DNA of 64,000 nt, from positions 1,054,001-1,118,000 of the forward strand of contig JASBNA010000002.1 in assembly GCA_038087015.1 (NCBI GenBank), in the 5' to 3' direction. The notes under the pieces are model-generated. The model ran no database searches, had not been told where the DNA came from, and saw nothing but the letters and a program-made list of their open reading frames with translations. Position numbers and translations under genes: made by a program. Below are positions 1 to 12,250 of the stretch, piece by piece. Source of the stretch: Cerrena zonata (taxonomy: Eukaryota; Basidiomycota; Agaricomycetes; Polyporales; Cerrenaceae). The first letter of the stretch is position 1. The number at the start of each line of letters is the position of its first letter.

Positions 1-1345
1 ACGATGTCTTTTCCCAATCTGCTCAACCAATTCATTAGTTTTTTTATTTCCTGATATGACAAAGCGAAGAAGTTTACCTGCATGATGCTCGTCACTCCCC
101 GCTTGGTCAAGTTCATTCAGAAGTTGGCCGACTGTAGGTACTTTCTCTGGGTCGAAGTTGTCAATGTCGTGTGGGTCAACGGGTACACAGACTCGTCCGG
201 TTTTAGGATGGATACAGAACGGTGCTTTGAGCAAATGGTTACGATGTTTCGATACCTCTGCATCAAGACGTGGGTATGTGTATTGCAGAACGATGTCTTC
301 AAGGGCGTAGGACATGAGGGTCTGCAGATAATATCGTTTAGTTTTTTTACCTCGTTGTTAATAACAAGACGTCATACTCGTCGTGATGAGACTTTGGGTA
401 ACTCTTTGATTTTTGCCCTCAAGTCCGCCCATTTTTCGGAAGATGAGTTCTCGTGCTTTGTCCATCTTTCGCGCAAGTCACTCTGGATCTCCTTGTCTGG
501 AATGAGATGCAAAAGTTCTTGCCAGCCTTCTTTCGATTCGAAACAATCTTGGTCTTCAAGAATAAGGTCCATGAATGTCTCTGCAAGAGGCTCTAGTGCT
601 GCCCTGCATAATAATTTATATCTGTCGAGGAGAAACGTGACATTAGGTGGAAACTCACTGAATAGATGGGGGCAATGGTTTATTAGGTTGTCTGACATTG
701 ACTTTCTTGTGCATCTCCTTTCCACCAGCAATCACAGTCAACCATCCAACCATAGCCTTTCGTTCGTCGTCTGTCAGCTCTATGGCCTCCTTGTCGCTTA
801 TCCATAAATGAATACCACGACGACCAGAGTAAACCCATAGTAGGTGTTTGTAGCCAAATTGGGTTCGGATGGCTTTGTCAAGTACACGCACAGCTAGGGA
901 AATGAAGACCCAGCATCGTGAACATATTGCTGCATCTGAGCAACATGTTCGAATTTCGTCGTAATCTGTCATATCTATATCGAATACTAGTTCACGGAGA
1001 GTTGGTTTGAACGCAGCTGGTCGGACAGTCTTCTTGTCTTTTGGCTACGTGTCTGACAATAAATATTTAGCATGCCGTAGTAGTTCAGAGACGCACCCTT
1101 GCACTGTACACGGGACCTATTTCGAAACGCGTTGGGTTGAGTAGACATACTTGTTTCTTGAATTCCTCCGTGGTATTAAACGAGTTGTATCGCAGGTATA
1201 CATCTCCCTTTAGCGTGAAAGCAAGTTCGCGGTGTGTAAACAGACGCGTCGGAGCATGTCCTTGGTTTAGCCAGTGGAATATCGACTTGAATGGGTATAA
1301 CCGGCGATAGAAAGCCAACATCTGATCATCTGACACGGATTCCAT
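1..1345 (-). CDS. PRI1: DNA primase small (catalytic) subunit, 3' end beyond window
   Basis: Catalytic subunit of the DNA polymerase alpha-primase complex, which makes the RNA primers for nuclear DNA replication. I read five exons on the minus strand: 1097-1345, 659-1044, 378-621, 78-321 and 1-18, with GT-AG introns of 37 to 59 nt that keep one frame. Exon 2 holds the metal-binding motif VFDIDMTDYD (DID codons at 973-981) and the segment YSGRRGIHLW; exon 4 holds PRLDAEVSKHRNHLLKAPF and the HPKTGR motif. All are hallmarks of the eukaryotic and archaeal small primase. The ATG at 1345 gives the usual N-terminus with FYRRLYPF. The reading continues past base 1, so the last part of the C-terminus is missing. 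Identification is secure; exact splice sites are inferred from consensus and frame. Confidence 0.95.
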
Positions 1346-1671
1346 GGTTTTACTTTTGTTGATTAAGAATAAGAAAAGTCAAACTGAGGCCCAGGGATGT
1401 AATTAGAGGAATGTGGTAGGACGCGACTTGTAATTAGAACGCGTGTAAAGCGCGTGTCACGCTTTCGCGTTTCTCACCGTGACCAACGCCACCGATTTGG
1501 GTGGGTCGATCATTCTTCTATCCCTACTTGCACTAAGGTAAGTTGGAAACAAACCGTATATGCATCCATAGTTGACTCGTTGTCCATTTCAGTGGCTTCA
1601 GGGCTCTCAGGGCCACCTACACATCTTAGGACTAACCCTCACACTTATCACTTGTAGTGCATTCATCCACA
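1346..1671. promoter_or_regulatory. Divergent promoter between PRI1 and VAM7, with probable 5' UTR intron
   Basis: This 326-nt gap separates two divergently transcribed genes and must hold both promoters. On the plus strand a GTAAGT donor at 1538 and a TTTCAG acceptor ending at 1592 define a likely 55-nt intron in the VAM7 leader. A 67-codon reading frame that crosses this site (1454-1657) has no recognisable content. Confidence 0.5.
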
Positions 1672-2763
1672 ATGACGTCTCTCCAAGCTATCTACATCCG
1701 AAGTCATGAAGAACGCAACGAACCCAAACCACACACAGTCTACCGTATAGAAATCCAAGCCTCTGTCCGTTCGTGGCAAATGTGGCGACGGTACTCAGAG
1801 TTCGACGACCTCCATACCGAGCTTACTAGGTCTACAGGATCTCCACCTCCATGCGAGCTCCCTCCTAAACGTTCTATGACTATGTCTATCTTCGGTCGAT
1901 CGAAAGCCAAAGAGGAGGTCCTGGAAGAGAGAAGGGCTGGACTGGAACAGTACCTTCGAGCAATCCTCAGCGCGAAAGAGGAGAAATGGAGGGAGAGTTT
2001 CGCATTTAGGGATTTCCTTGGTGTGCCTGTGGGGAAACAATCTGCGATGGATAGAGGTGCCGAAGCACAGTTCACGAGCTCTTCTTGGCTAGATGAACAG
2101 CAGGAACTTCAAGCTCAAATGCGAGAAATCCGCGCAGACATCAATAAACGAGATGCCCTTTCAGATCGAGGTGATGTCTCGGGGTCGCATCAAGCCAACG
2201 TACAAGCCAAGAAGAAGCTTGCACGCGTGCTCACCCGTGTAGCGTCGTTGGAGATAGGGTTACAGGCCCTCGGTTTGGGTGGGATGAGTGAAGGAGAGTT
2301 GCAGAGGCGAAGAGATATGTCCGCACGGCTGCGAGATGATTGCGAGAGGTTAGCCAAGATGGTCACCGTTGCTCGATTGACCCAGCGTGGACTGGGCTCT
2401 TCCGCAGAACGTAATCCTGCATCAGAATCGGACAGGGCAGCCCTCTTGCAACCACCCTCTTCTTCTGCCTTTGGCCGGCCATCTGGACGAGCGTTCGGAA
2501 CTGCTGCACAACCGAAGGAAACCGACCAGACTCGACCGTTGGATAATCATGGCCTTATGCAATTGCAACAAGTCCAAATGGATCAACAGGATTCGCAGGT
2601 CTCACAGCTCACGTCGCATATACTCAGACTAAAGCATCTCGGGCTGGCAATCAATCAGGAGCTCGAGGAGCAGAATGAGATGTTGGATGATTTAGACAAC
2701 GAAGTCGATCGTGTGGGCGGAAAACTCGTCAATGCGAAGAAGCAAATGAACAGGCTGGGATAG
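1672..2763 (+). CDS. VAM7: Vam7-type vacuolar SNARE with PX domain
   Basis: Qc-SNARE of the vacuole that acts with other SNAREs and HOPS in homotypic vacuole fusion. The 363-residue product is uninterrupted. Residues about 1-120 form a PX (phosphoinositide-binding) domain, with the basic WRRYSEF motif and the proline-rich loop ELPPKR. A charged linker follows. Residues about 300-363 form a SNARE helix with the zero-layer glutamine in the context LEEQNEMLDDLDNEVD. As in Vam7 there is no C-terminal membrane anchor, so the PX domain is expected to supply membrane binding. The frame is open upstream to 1657, but the first ATG, with ACA before it, is at 1672. Size and domain order match fungal Vam7 closely. 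Confidence 0.93.
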   Translation: MTSLQAIYIRSHEERNEPKPHTVYRIEIQASVRSWQMWRRYSEFDDLHTELTRSTGSPPPCELPPKRSMTMSIFGRSKAKEEVLEERRAGLEQYLRAILSAKEEKWRESFAFRDFLGVPVGKQSAMDRGAEAQFTSSSWLDEQQELQAQMREIRADINKRDALSDRGDVSGSHQANVQAKKKLARVLTRVASLEIGLQALGLGGMSEGELQRRRDMSARLRDDCERLAKMVTVARLTQRGLGSSAERNPASESDRAALLQPPSSSAFGRPSGRAFGTAAQPKETDQTRPLDNHGLMQLQQVQMDQQDSQVSQLTSHILRLKHLGLAINQELEEQNEMLDDLDNEVDRVGGKLVNAKKQMNRLG

Positions 2764-2971
2764 GGTTGCTTATTTCCCGAGATTACGGAGATCTTTATCA
2801 TTCACATTTACTTTTTCTGTAGACGGATCCCATACCCTTTATATTTCTTTTGGTCATTTTCTCATGTACACTGGATAATAGTAAATGTTGTCACATTAGC
2901 ATCTCTAACATACTCTAGATCCGTATAATAGTCCGTTACAAATGGCATCCTGTACAGTCTACAGCCCAAGC

Positions 2972-4200
2972 CTATGATATCCGGTCATCGTCTTCCTTTT
3001 TCATCAGGAACCGACCGACGCCCTGTGAAATTCCCACTGAGCAAAGTGAATTCGTAGAAAGTGACCAAATACCGCTTACCTCGTAACACGCAATCATGAT
3101 ACCGCAAGCTGGTGCGATTTTCGCTATCCGAGGGAGGATACCAGCATAAAGCGCCGCTATACCTTCCGACCGTAGAATATCGACTGCGAGAGATATCGAA
3201 GAGGCTGCCCGTTCTGGTGTAGACATTACGATCGCCTGCCGTCTTGTCTTGAGAACGTCAAAGGGAGACGTCAGCAGTGCAGCGGTGGTTCCGCTCACGG
3301 CTCCACTGACGAATGCAACCGGCGCGCCTTCTCGTCCATTTCGCTCAAACGCTCCCTTGATAGCCTCGTAGCCAGCCCAATATAGCCCGCTAAACGGGAC
3401 ATCACGCCAAAGTGTAGGGCCGAGCCCTCGCCAGAGGTAACCAACGCCTTGGGCTTGGGTAATGGTTCGTATTGATGTAAGGACGGAGCGAAGAGTGTGT
3501 GGGACGTCGGCAGATAGTGGAGTGGATTGGAGGTTTGTTCGGACAAGTTCGAGGGGTGAGACTATACTTGTGATCATTGTTCGTGCAAAGATACCTGATG
3601 CAAGGGGGACTGTTGAAGGAGGTAATACGGATGGGAGAACGTTATGTGAGAGATGATCGTATGTGAGCATGTAGGATGTTGACGCAGGTACACCAATGAG
3701 CCTACAAGAACCATCTCAGAAATAAATTCAAAGAGAGAAAAATGTGAACGTACAGTGTTGTTCCAGTGCCTTTCCACAACCCTGATACTCCCTCCGCTCG
3801 CCATACATGTCGAATGGCATCATAAAAGCCATTCACTCTTTCTGTTCTGAAGACACCATGATCCCATATGCATACAATTTCACCTTCGACCTACTTGTGT
3901 CAAAGCAGGTCGTGCGAGTGAAGACATTCTGCGGACACAACCACCTGGATTAGTTGCTTGGCAGCAGGTATTAGGAGGAGGCTGGGGAAATAACTGCTGT
4001 GGTGGTTTCGGAGGTTGTGTTTGTAGACGTGTCTTTACGACGTCAAACGGGGTCACTAGTAATAAATAAATAATGTCGTAGCTGATTAGTTGGTTGCGAA
4101 TATGAGGATGACTCTCTGACTAACTGGTAAGTGCAGTAAGCGTCGAGCCTGTCGCAGCTGCAGCAAGCTTTGCTCGAAAGGGGTCCATAGTATGAGGCAT
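2972..4200 (-). CDS. MTM1: Mitochondrial carrier, Mtm1/SLC25A39-40 type
   Basis: Inner-membrane carrier of the SLC25 family; Mtm1 and SLC25A39/40 are linked to manganese handling and mitochondrial glutathione import. Exon 1 is 4125-4200, followed by an intron 4056-4124. Exon 2 begins with the first carrier signature TPFDVVKTRLQ. An intron at 3702-3753 leads into LIGVPASTSYMLTYDHL, typical of this subfamily. The second and third repeats carry SPLELVRT and SPFDVLKTRRQ. An in-frame intron of 57 nt at 3023-3079 precedes the short last exon, giving CYE-GVGRFL. Between about 3880 and 3950 the frame moves by one base and the splice site is not obvious: the best fit is a donor at about 3948 and an unusual AAG acceptor. 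That junction is uncertain; the family call is not. Confidence 0.85.
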
Positions 4201-4493
4201 GTTTGGTTGACAATTAAGCAACCAAGCCTGTGGTTGTAGAGGGAGTACTAGAAGAAGAGTACTTTTGAATGTGAGTCGTGAGTGAGGCCGGGAAGAGCAA
4301 AGTCAGAACTCTCAGGTGCCGGCCAGCCACGGGACGTCATAAAATCTCCGTTTATCTGATAAGATCCAGTCAGCCTTGGTCATTTCAGTATCGTGACTTT
4401 ACTATCTAGCGCCCCTTCCAAACCAGGCAACTCTTCAAGTTCAGCACACGACATGTAAGAACTTATGATGAGCAGAACAAGATTAATTCTATA

Positions 4494-5663
4494 TCATGGC
4501 CTCCTGCCACTAATAATCACAAATCGCCCGCCGACGGTATGGAGTAGTCTAATACACCGAGAAAAAAGACCCCAAAGGAAACCTCTGCTACTCATGAATT
4601 CTGCGAACCCAGGGAAGACATCCTCCGTAATGTCTTCTACTTGGATCCCCACATACCCAAGATCCTCCATCTGACAACGGTAGGTTTCTATAGAGACCAT
4701 ATTCTCCGCCGGCATAACCCCGAGCAGTCGGAGAACCCTTCTTCCGAATGATGCCTCCTCGGATGCGAAACATACGTCAGCGAGGGCAACGGTGCCACCT
4801 GGTGACAGGTGCTCGAACGCTTGTTTCAAGAAGAGTTCTCTCGTTCGAAAATGGTAAGCACAATCAAGTGCTAGAATTGTGGTATACGAAGCGTTGGGGG
4901 TATTGGGGTTGAATGGATGTTGGGTATCTTGAGGGTGATGTACAGCGTCGCCGTGGTATAATTCAACCTTTGGTATAGGACTCTTGTCGTCGTTGTCGGT
5001 TGATTCGCTTCGAACTTGGTTGACTCGTTCTAGCGATCTGATATGATGTGCTTGAAGACTGGTGATCCCGGTCAATCGAGATGGTCGTGGTATGGATGGA
5101 TGGCGAAGATGCAAGAGCAGTGAATCACCGCTTCCGTGACCAACATCTAAAGCAAACCGGTTAAACATTACAAACTCTTCAAAGACGATGATCATGATCG
5201 TCAGATGGCGTTGACATACCGAGGACGTGTCCACCCTCCTGACATCTTCCAGCTTGCACAAGTTTCATCGCCAGAGCTAAATATATCCCAAAAAAACAAA
5301 AAAGAACATATTCCAGTTAATCTAAAATTCTACAACAACAAGGGTATCTTTTCTCCTTTACCAACCTTCACAAGCTTCCGGAAACGTATTGGCATATCTC
5401 CAATACCCCATGTTCAACCACTCCGTCTCCGGCGAGGCATCTCCACTAGACCCTCTCGACTCGGTGTCTTCGGTGGGTGTCGTTTTTCGGTTTAACGACA
5501 GATGGAATGTACCGTACGGGTCCTTCGACTTTCGTCCGAACACCATGTAGAAACTGAAACACAGGGTAATAAGAACAGCCCTTGACAGGCGGGGTATCGA
5601 TATTGATGAGGCAATGAGAGCGAATGAGTCACTTTTGGCACAACGGAGCAAAAGGGAAAGCAT
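4494..5663 (-). CDS. SAM-dependent methyltransferase with N-terminal hydrophobic segment
   Basis: Class I methyltransferase of unknown substrate. Three exons, 5366-5663, 5220-5276 and 4494-5146, join in frame to 335 residues. The N-terminus has a hydrophobic stretch (about residues 25-41), suggesting a membrane anchor. The text around WLNMGYW and the SAM-binding loop ALDVGHGSGDS (motif I, split by the second intron) are followed by ILALDCAYHFRTR and LSPGGTVALADV, the usual motif II/III region. This layout resembles small-molecule methyltransferases related to the Erg6 and tocopherol type rather than protein methyltransferases. It lies downstream of the carrier gene on the same strand with a gap of about 290 nt. 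I do not recognise a specific orthologue. Confidence 0.8.
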
Positions 5664-5815
5664 GATGATAATAAACAGAACGAGTGGGAGTTTTGAATTT
5701 GATTTGTTTGAATTCGTTTCATGAGTAGTGGTGGTAGTGCAAGTAGAGGTGGTGGTGATTAGGCTTGACTGTGAAATAAAAATTGGTCAATGAGTATAAC
5801 TTGGCGAAAAGGAAA

Positions 5816-6466
5816 CTAGGGATTAACAGCAGACTCAGTCGGGTTTGACGTCGGCTTCGGGGACGGGGATGACTTCAACGGCGTCGACTGGGGTTCTTGT
5901 GAAATGACGGCCTCACGGCCTTCGAGTTTGGCAGCCAACTTTTCCCGCAGGATTTCGTGAGGGCGGCCTAGACCCTTGAGGGTCGTGGGCATCAAGAAAA
6001 AGTACGTCTGATCCACGCACATATCAAGTCAGAATTTGAATTTCATGAAACACCCGACAGCCTCCCACAACAGGAAAGTAGAAACCCAAAATATGAAACG
6101 GCTGTGTCTACTCACCGTAGCTTCGACATCCTCAGTCACCTCGACTCCACCTTCAACCTCGCGCACCGACCACTTTGATTTCATCGTGACCGGACCAGGG
6201 GCCTTGACATCAGCATCGTAACCGTCATCCTTCATGTTAAACTTGACCGTGTAGTCGAATTCCATCGGCCTCCCGAGCATACTGATACGGTCTCGTATAG
6301 TATAGTGATGGGGGTCCTCGGGGTGAGGAGAACGGGAGACGACAAGGGGATTTAGGTCGATCATGGCTTGAGGATTTTGTATGAAGGCGAGGGCCTCGGA
6401 ACGGGTACATTTGATTGCAATAGTCTTGGTAACACGGCGTGTGGTAAGGAGTGGAGACCAGGGCAT
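5816..6466 (-). CDS. Small START/SRPBCC-like fungal protein (DUF7053-like)
   Basis: Two exons, 6116-6466 and 5816-6007, join in frame through a GTGAGT donor to 180 residues. Residues 1-120 read like a helix-grip (polyketide cyclase/START) fold: an N-terminal strand, ALAFIQNPQAMIDLNPLV, then alternating strands ending in GGVEVTEDVEA. This pattern is typical of small fungal proteins annotated as DUF7053. The C-terminal 60 residues are Pro/Ser-rich and probably disordered. The biochemical role is unknown; lipid or hydrophobic ligand binding would fit the fold but is inference. The next gene upstream is more than 1.8 kb away. Confidence 0.65.
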
Positions 6467-8349
6467 GGCGATGTGTGTGGGATTTGTGTTGTCGGTTCCA
6501 GTCGGTTGGATGTATTGAGTTGTAGGAGCCTGTGGGTACTCCGAGGGGGGGCTGGATGAATGGAGAGGGGGCCCGGGGAGAATAATTTTACAGTGAAACT
6601 AGATTGTTACAATGACGACGAGAATGAGGGGATCCCACTTGCAGTGTGTGGATCAGTGAGACTGTTGTTGAGAGAGAGCGAGTGAACCGAAGTGGGTATA
6701 TATATATAAAGCAAAAAGCCGACAAGACAAGGGTGACAACGAGAGAGACAGGAGATCAGGAATGTACGAAACGAGAGAGAAACGCTGGAAAAGGGTCTGA
6801 AATCAGAAAACGGGAAAGACCCTGTTAACGCTTAAAACACCTTGGGCCCTCTAAACCCTCGAGAACCGACCAATGAGAATGCTCTCTTCACCCTTCCTTA
6901 CCTTACTTAGATACCCTGGATTCCCTAAACAGTCTATTCGAAAATCCATAGTTCTCACCGCCTCCGGCCCAGCCTCAGACCTTAGTTCACAGAAACCCGA
7001 GATAAATCAATATGGAGAGGGATGGAGAACATCGCCACGATGTGGGAACATGGTGGAATTGCTTTGCACTTCTGGTCACGGCACGGTTCCTGCGGGGGTT
7101 CCTAGAATTTTAAAGAATCTCAAATGGACTCCTCTCCCTACTTCTTATTGCCGTATTTAGAGGCCCGGTTTGCTTGTTTTGAATGTTCAATGAGGTACAC
7201 TATCACCTCCAGTCAACCGAGTGTCTTCTCAATTGGCAACGGATGACAGCTAGGATGACCTCAACTGACAGACCGCTTCAAGGCGGAAACTGAGTGCGTG
7301 CGAGGAGGACGTGCCGTTGCCACCATACATCACAATTCACACCGCGGCATGTAGTAGGAATGAATCTTGTAGATCATTTTACGCAGGCGACACAGGCTCC
7401 TTGGAATTGGGTTTAGAGTGGTGAGGGGGGGTGACAGAGTTTGACAATTGAGAACACCGAGAAATGAACGTGTATCATCATATGTGCTTGAGATCTGTTG
7501 AAAGATGTGTTCTGGGTACTTCTTACCGCCGGCAAGGCTGCACAGACTCATGGTCTTCTCGGTTTCCTCGGCATTGTGAAGAGTTCTAGTGTATTTCGAG
7601 GCTTTGAACGATTGTCACGAACAGAATGGATGAATGTCGAGGCCCTGCTCGAAGCTTAAACCTAAACCTTGCAATCAGTGATAAGAATGGCAGTCGACGC
7701 CATCCCCGAGAGTACCAAAACCAGTGTGAACTTGCACGGCGAACAGAGTACGGCAAATTCCAATAAACCTCGTGTAACGAATGGTGATAACCGGGGATTT
7801 CGAAGCAGAGGAAGTGGATCTAGAAAGAGAATGCATTGTGATGTATATCCATGAATCTGATGCGATAGAAAGAAGGTAAGAGAAGTAAGACAATAGGACG
7901 ACAGCAGCTCAAAAACAGCACAAACAATACTACTACAATGAGAGACCAAGTAACACAAGAAAGAATGAACACTACAACAATCTGGGAGGGAAGGCGGAGC
8001 AAATGCTAAAACCGGCATTGACATATCATGTAAAGGGTTGCGTACATCCAAGTTGTCCCATAGGCAGTCCACAGACTGCATCTTGTGGGATGGACAAAGT
8101 TGAAGATGTGAACGAGCCAATGCCGAGAGGTCGTTTAGCGGAGTGGCGGAAAGGCGGAGAGAAGTCGTGGAGTTGAAGTGGGTACGAAGCGTGAAGGAAC
8201 GTGAAGGGGCGAGTGAAAATCGAAGAAATGAAAGCTGTTGGATATCGGATAGTAGATTATAGGGCTACATGAGATTGTATTTCTTCTTCTTTTCATCTCC
8301 TGAAAAACGAGCATACGACAGCCGGAGACGGGGACCGTAGAAAAGGAAA
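6467..8349. other. Gene-poor interval, no supported gene
   Basis: No reading frame in this 1.9-kb stretch resembles a known protein or can be extended through convincing splice sites. The longest (7662-8120, minus strand, 152 codons) is a run of hydrophobic and serine codons with no motif. The first part (to about 6870) is purine-rich near the START-like gene and contains a TATATATATA tract near 6698, so it may be that gene's promoter. The rest would include the 3' flank of SNF4. Confidence 0.5.
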
Positions 8350-9973
8350 TTAGCTCGTTTCTTCTATGGTATCGGGCTGCGGAGTCCGATCCTCTTCCGC
8401 GGGCATAGGTTTGTTGAAACGGTCGGCAGCATCACCAAGGTTGGTCTCGCCGATGATATAACGTAGTACGTCGCTGAGGGTGATGATGCCGAGCAGTCGA
8501 CCTTTCTTGCCGCCTTTCTTCTCGTCCTCCTGTATAGCCATGTCAATATTAATCACAATTACAATAAGCCATGAGAATAGAGTGGAGAACGAGGAGCCTA
8601 GGAATAGAAATGTTGAAATACACTTACATCGCCTTCAACGACAACTAGTCTATGCACTCTACGTTTCTTGATCAATTGCATGAGTGTGCCCAATGAATCC
8701 GACGCCGTGCAGATGACGACCCCTGGAAAGTCGGGAGATCGCTGATTGAGCGCCTCACCCACAGTCAGGTCGAGGGACTGGTAGGCACCGAGGCGAACAA
8801 GAGTCTACCGATAGGGTCGCAGAATACAAAAACAGCAAGTCAGTCAAGTCAGCCAATTAAGCCTCACTGGTAGCCTTGATGGACAAAATGGCATAGTATG
8901 ACACTTACGATGACATCAACTGTTTCGTACAGGTTGACAACGATGCCTTCTTCGTCTAGGATAGGTACCGCTGAAATTCCGCGTTCAGAGAACATGTGAA
9001 CGACATCGAAGACAGGTGTTTCTAAGGATGCAGTAGCAATAGGATCGAAGGGGTCTTGTCCCTCGACAAAAGGGTCGGCTGGAGGTCTAGTGACGTATGT
9101 GCCAATCTTGAGTTTGCGTAAAGGAAGATGCAATTGCGCTATCTCTTTGGAGCACTGTGTAAGCATGTTTAAATAAGCTTTAGAATTAAGTTTCTGGACG
9201 TCAACGCTCTCAGGAAATATGTTACGAACATTGATGGAGATGAATTTAAGCAGACGATATTGAGTGAGAACGGAGACAATGACTTCATGGCCTGTTTCAG
9301 AGTCGTTTTCGAGAAGTGGCACTCTACGAGCATGGGTCTGGATCAGAAGTCTGGCAGCGTCGTAGAGAGAGGCCGTCGGATGCTCTCGTAATAAGGGAGG
9401 TTCCTCTACTCCGAGCTCTTTCTCTATGTCTATAATTGATTGAACAAATTAGATTAAGAGCCTGAGAAGAGAAGCACAGAAGACTGTACCTCGCAAAGAT
9501 TTGAGTCTGAAGTATTCGACCTCACTGGCTACAGTGTCGTAGGTGGAGGTGGAGGTCGCAGATTTGTAGTAGAATTGAATGAGATGGATGATGTCGGAAA
9601 CGGTAAACATGCCCGCAAAGCAGGACTTTTCGCTATTCCAAAGAGGAGCTGAAACAACGCCTAGAGAGGGGGTTAGAAATCAAGAGTTTAGCGCAAGAGG
9701 ATCGAGAGCCATCTGATTGGGCGGATGCGGACCATTTGAAAGGAGGCATTGGAGAGCCTTTCTGACTTCCAAGTTTGAGTCTAGGACAATCAATCTAAAG
9801 CTGACGGGGAAAGTGTCGTATGAAGTGCGGCCTTTGAGGTAGTTGCGAATGGAGCTGAGGGCGGCATTGTGTGCTTCTTGGGTGAGGGGCGGGAGATGAG
9901 AGGGGGCACGCTGCCTGCGGATGGAGCCTTTGCGTTTTGACAAGGAATGGGTGGGGGAGAGAGTCGGATTCAT
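8350..9973 (-). CDS. SNF4: AMPK/SNF1 complex gamma subunit, four CBS domains
   Basis: Regulatory subunit of the SNF1/AMP-activated kinase, which senses adenine nucleotides and controls the response to glucose limitation. Starting at ATG 9973 the exons give, in order, the N-terminal CBS motif (SNGVVSAPLWNSE after splicing), [89 protein letters not shown] and the C-terminal GIITLSDVLRYIIGE. These are the four CBS (two Bateman) modules of Snf4. An in-frame 75-nt intron at 9155-9229 (GTTCGT to ACACAG) must be removed between FISIN and CSKEIAQL. It ends with a short acidic tail. Divergent from the Ssh4-like gene with a gap of about 230 nt. Confidence 0.94.
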
Positions 9974-10202
9974 GGTGAGTCCATGCAGATTGAGTTGAAT
10001 GGAGCGTATACTTGAGCACAAGGCAGGCACGGGCGGCAGTGTGGGGAGGCAAGCACGGGACTGGCCGGGGAGGAGCCCAAGAGAGGTCGGCGCAGTTCTG
10101 TGTTTGGCAACAGCTGCAGTGCTCTCCCGGTGACATCCTCAGCAACCATCCCCTTCTCACAGTGCTTCCCCTTTCCATCTCTCTCATCCTTTCTTTCAGC
10201 GT

Positions 10203-12250
10203 ATGATACACTCCGCCCTCCAGCCCTCCCAATCTCCCTCACATTGGCTGGCTGATGCTTCCCACCTCGACCCCCCGTCAGCCACTATCCGTATTCTCCA
10301 AGATTCGCTCAACAATTCATTAGATCCTACCCATCCAGCCGAACACATGCCAAACACAAGTCCAAGCAGAGATGCTTTCTACATCCTACTACCCCTCCTA
10401 ATAGTTCTCTCCACTTTTCTCTTTTTCCTCCTCCTCTTCCTAATATGCATCATTCTCTTCCGGAGGAGACGCGGCATTATGCTGCACGATCACGACGGTC
10501 CTGTAGACATGAGCAGAGAAGACCTCATCGAGGGCGAAGGCGGCTTCGAAGGTGTCGAGTCCAGATGGATGGAATCCGTCATTGAACCTATCCGTCGGTC
10601 TTATCTACGAGCAAAGGGTCCGTCTGCCTCATGCTTTCTATTTGTGTTCAATCTCTCATGACCGCGTATCATTTCAGAGTGGCAGCTTCAGTATCCTCCA
10701 AATTCGCTACCCACTGACATCACCTTGTCTCAGTTCTTATCTATTCAGGAAAAAGGTGTCTCAGCTTGGTGCTTTGAACCTGATTTTGAAGCAATGAACC
10801 ACATGATCGTCCAGGCCAGGACTGAAATAACTTTCCTCCCTGATCCCTCTTCCGCCAGCTCTGTCCAATCCAACCTTCCTCTGCCTAAGCTCAACGAGGT
10901 CTATTATTGGGAAGTCAAAATGTTTGATTTACCAGAAACCACCAATGTCGCTGTCGGATTAGCAACCAAGCCATATCCCTCATTCTGTCTTCCAGGTGTT
11001 TCTCGGTATTCCGTTGCGTATCATTCCAACGGCGACAAATCACACAACTACCCGTTTACCGCTACCACCTTCGGCGCGCCCTTGAAAGAGGGTGACGTCC
11101 TTGGCGTTGGCTATCGTTCTCGAACCGGCACGGTCTTCTTCACCCGTAATGGGCGCAAAACCGAAGACGGATTTACTGGCCTTAACATGTGGAACTTGTT
11201 CCCTACTATTGGTGCAGATGGACCTTGCAGCGTCCATGTCAACTTCGGTCAATCTGGATTTGTTTTCATCGAAGCGAATGTGAAGAAATGGGGCCTGGCG
11301 CCGAGCGTGGGAACACTGGCTCCTCCTCCACCTTACGGAACTGAACGCGGGAGTATTTTGCTCGCAGCAGGAGGAGATGTGACTCCATTACCAAGTTCTA
11401 TCGGTTCTCCTTCTAGCTCGTCACGCTCGCGGAGGTCCCATCGTTCGAGGAGGCCTCACGGTAGATTGTCAACCTCCGCTCCGGCTGAATCTTCTCCATT
11501 AAGAGAGACTCCTATTGCTTCACCTTCACCGCCCGAGACTCCACCGCCCCCAATCACACCGATCGAAGAAGAGCCCGATGTCGACCTCTTCAGGACAACC
11601 CGGATTGCTTGGGTATATCTCTCCAACAGATCTACCCTTCCATGCTCCTCCAAACGCAAATATCCCTCCTTCGCCCACCCAAGGAGGTGAATCCGCAGGG
11701 GGGACGAGAGAGGGATAGAGAGATAGCAGACACACCTGAAGGTGCGGAAGGAGATTGGTCATCCACTACCTCTGCTGAGTCATCCCAAGCTCCTTCGAGA
11801 GGTGTAGGTGCGAACCAATTCAATGTCCCTCGCCGTCAACCATTCACGTTCACTCATGCGCGGAATGGTTCCCGTTCGTCGTGTTCAGGTTCTCAACTTG
11901 CCATTCAAGTTCATCCCCCACCTGAATCCCCGATGAGCCCCGATCCTCCGACGCCGAATGTTAGGGATATACATTTGCAATCCTTGCAGTCGTCTTCTAC
12001 GACTCCTCCGCCTCCAGCCTCTTCGGAGGAGAATACTACCATCGGTCAGACATTGGAAGTACCCAATCGAGACCCACCTGCGTACTCTCCACTAGATGCC
12101 TTCGCGTATTCCGATGGGGTGCAGCTAGACCTCCCAGCAGATGTGCTGGCAGCAGCGATCGAACGGGGGACATTGCCGTCGACGATGATGGGTTCTCCAA
12201 GTTCTCATCGGTCGGAGAGACACAGACATAGGAGAGAGCGACGCTCATGA
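10203..12250 (+). CDS. SSH4: Ssh4/Ear1-like SPRY-domain adaptor of Rsp5
   Basis: Ssh4 and Ear1 are endosomal or vacuolar membrane adaptors that recruit the HECT ubiquitin ligase Rsp5 to cargo. Exon 1 (10203-10617) encodes a luminal N-terminus and one strong transmembrane helix (about residues 58-88, ending in FRRRR). After an intron, exon 2 from 10678 encodes a SPRY domain with YYWEVKM, NVAVGLATKPYP, GDVLGVGYRSRTGTVFFTRNG and VHVNFGQSGFVF. Two PY motifs for WW-domain binding are visible: PPPY near 11333 and PPAY near 12080. The Ser/Pro-rich tail changes frame twice, near 11585 and near a run of six G at about 11695, without plausible introns, so the C-terminal half is either damaged or affected by base errors. 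Confidence 0.82.

Noticed and set aside
1454..1657. 67-codon frame upstream of VAM7
   Set aside because: It crosses a likely leader intron and has no recognisable content; too weak to call as a gene or regulatory upstream ORF.
7662..8120. 152-codon minus-strand frame
   Set aside because: Hydrophobic and Ser/Leu-rich without any motif, no splice partners, and composition like the reverse of low-complexity intergenic DNA.
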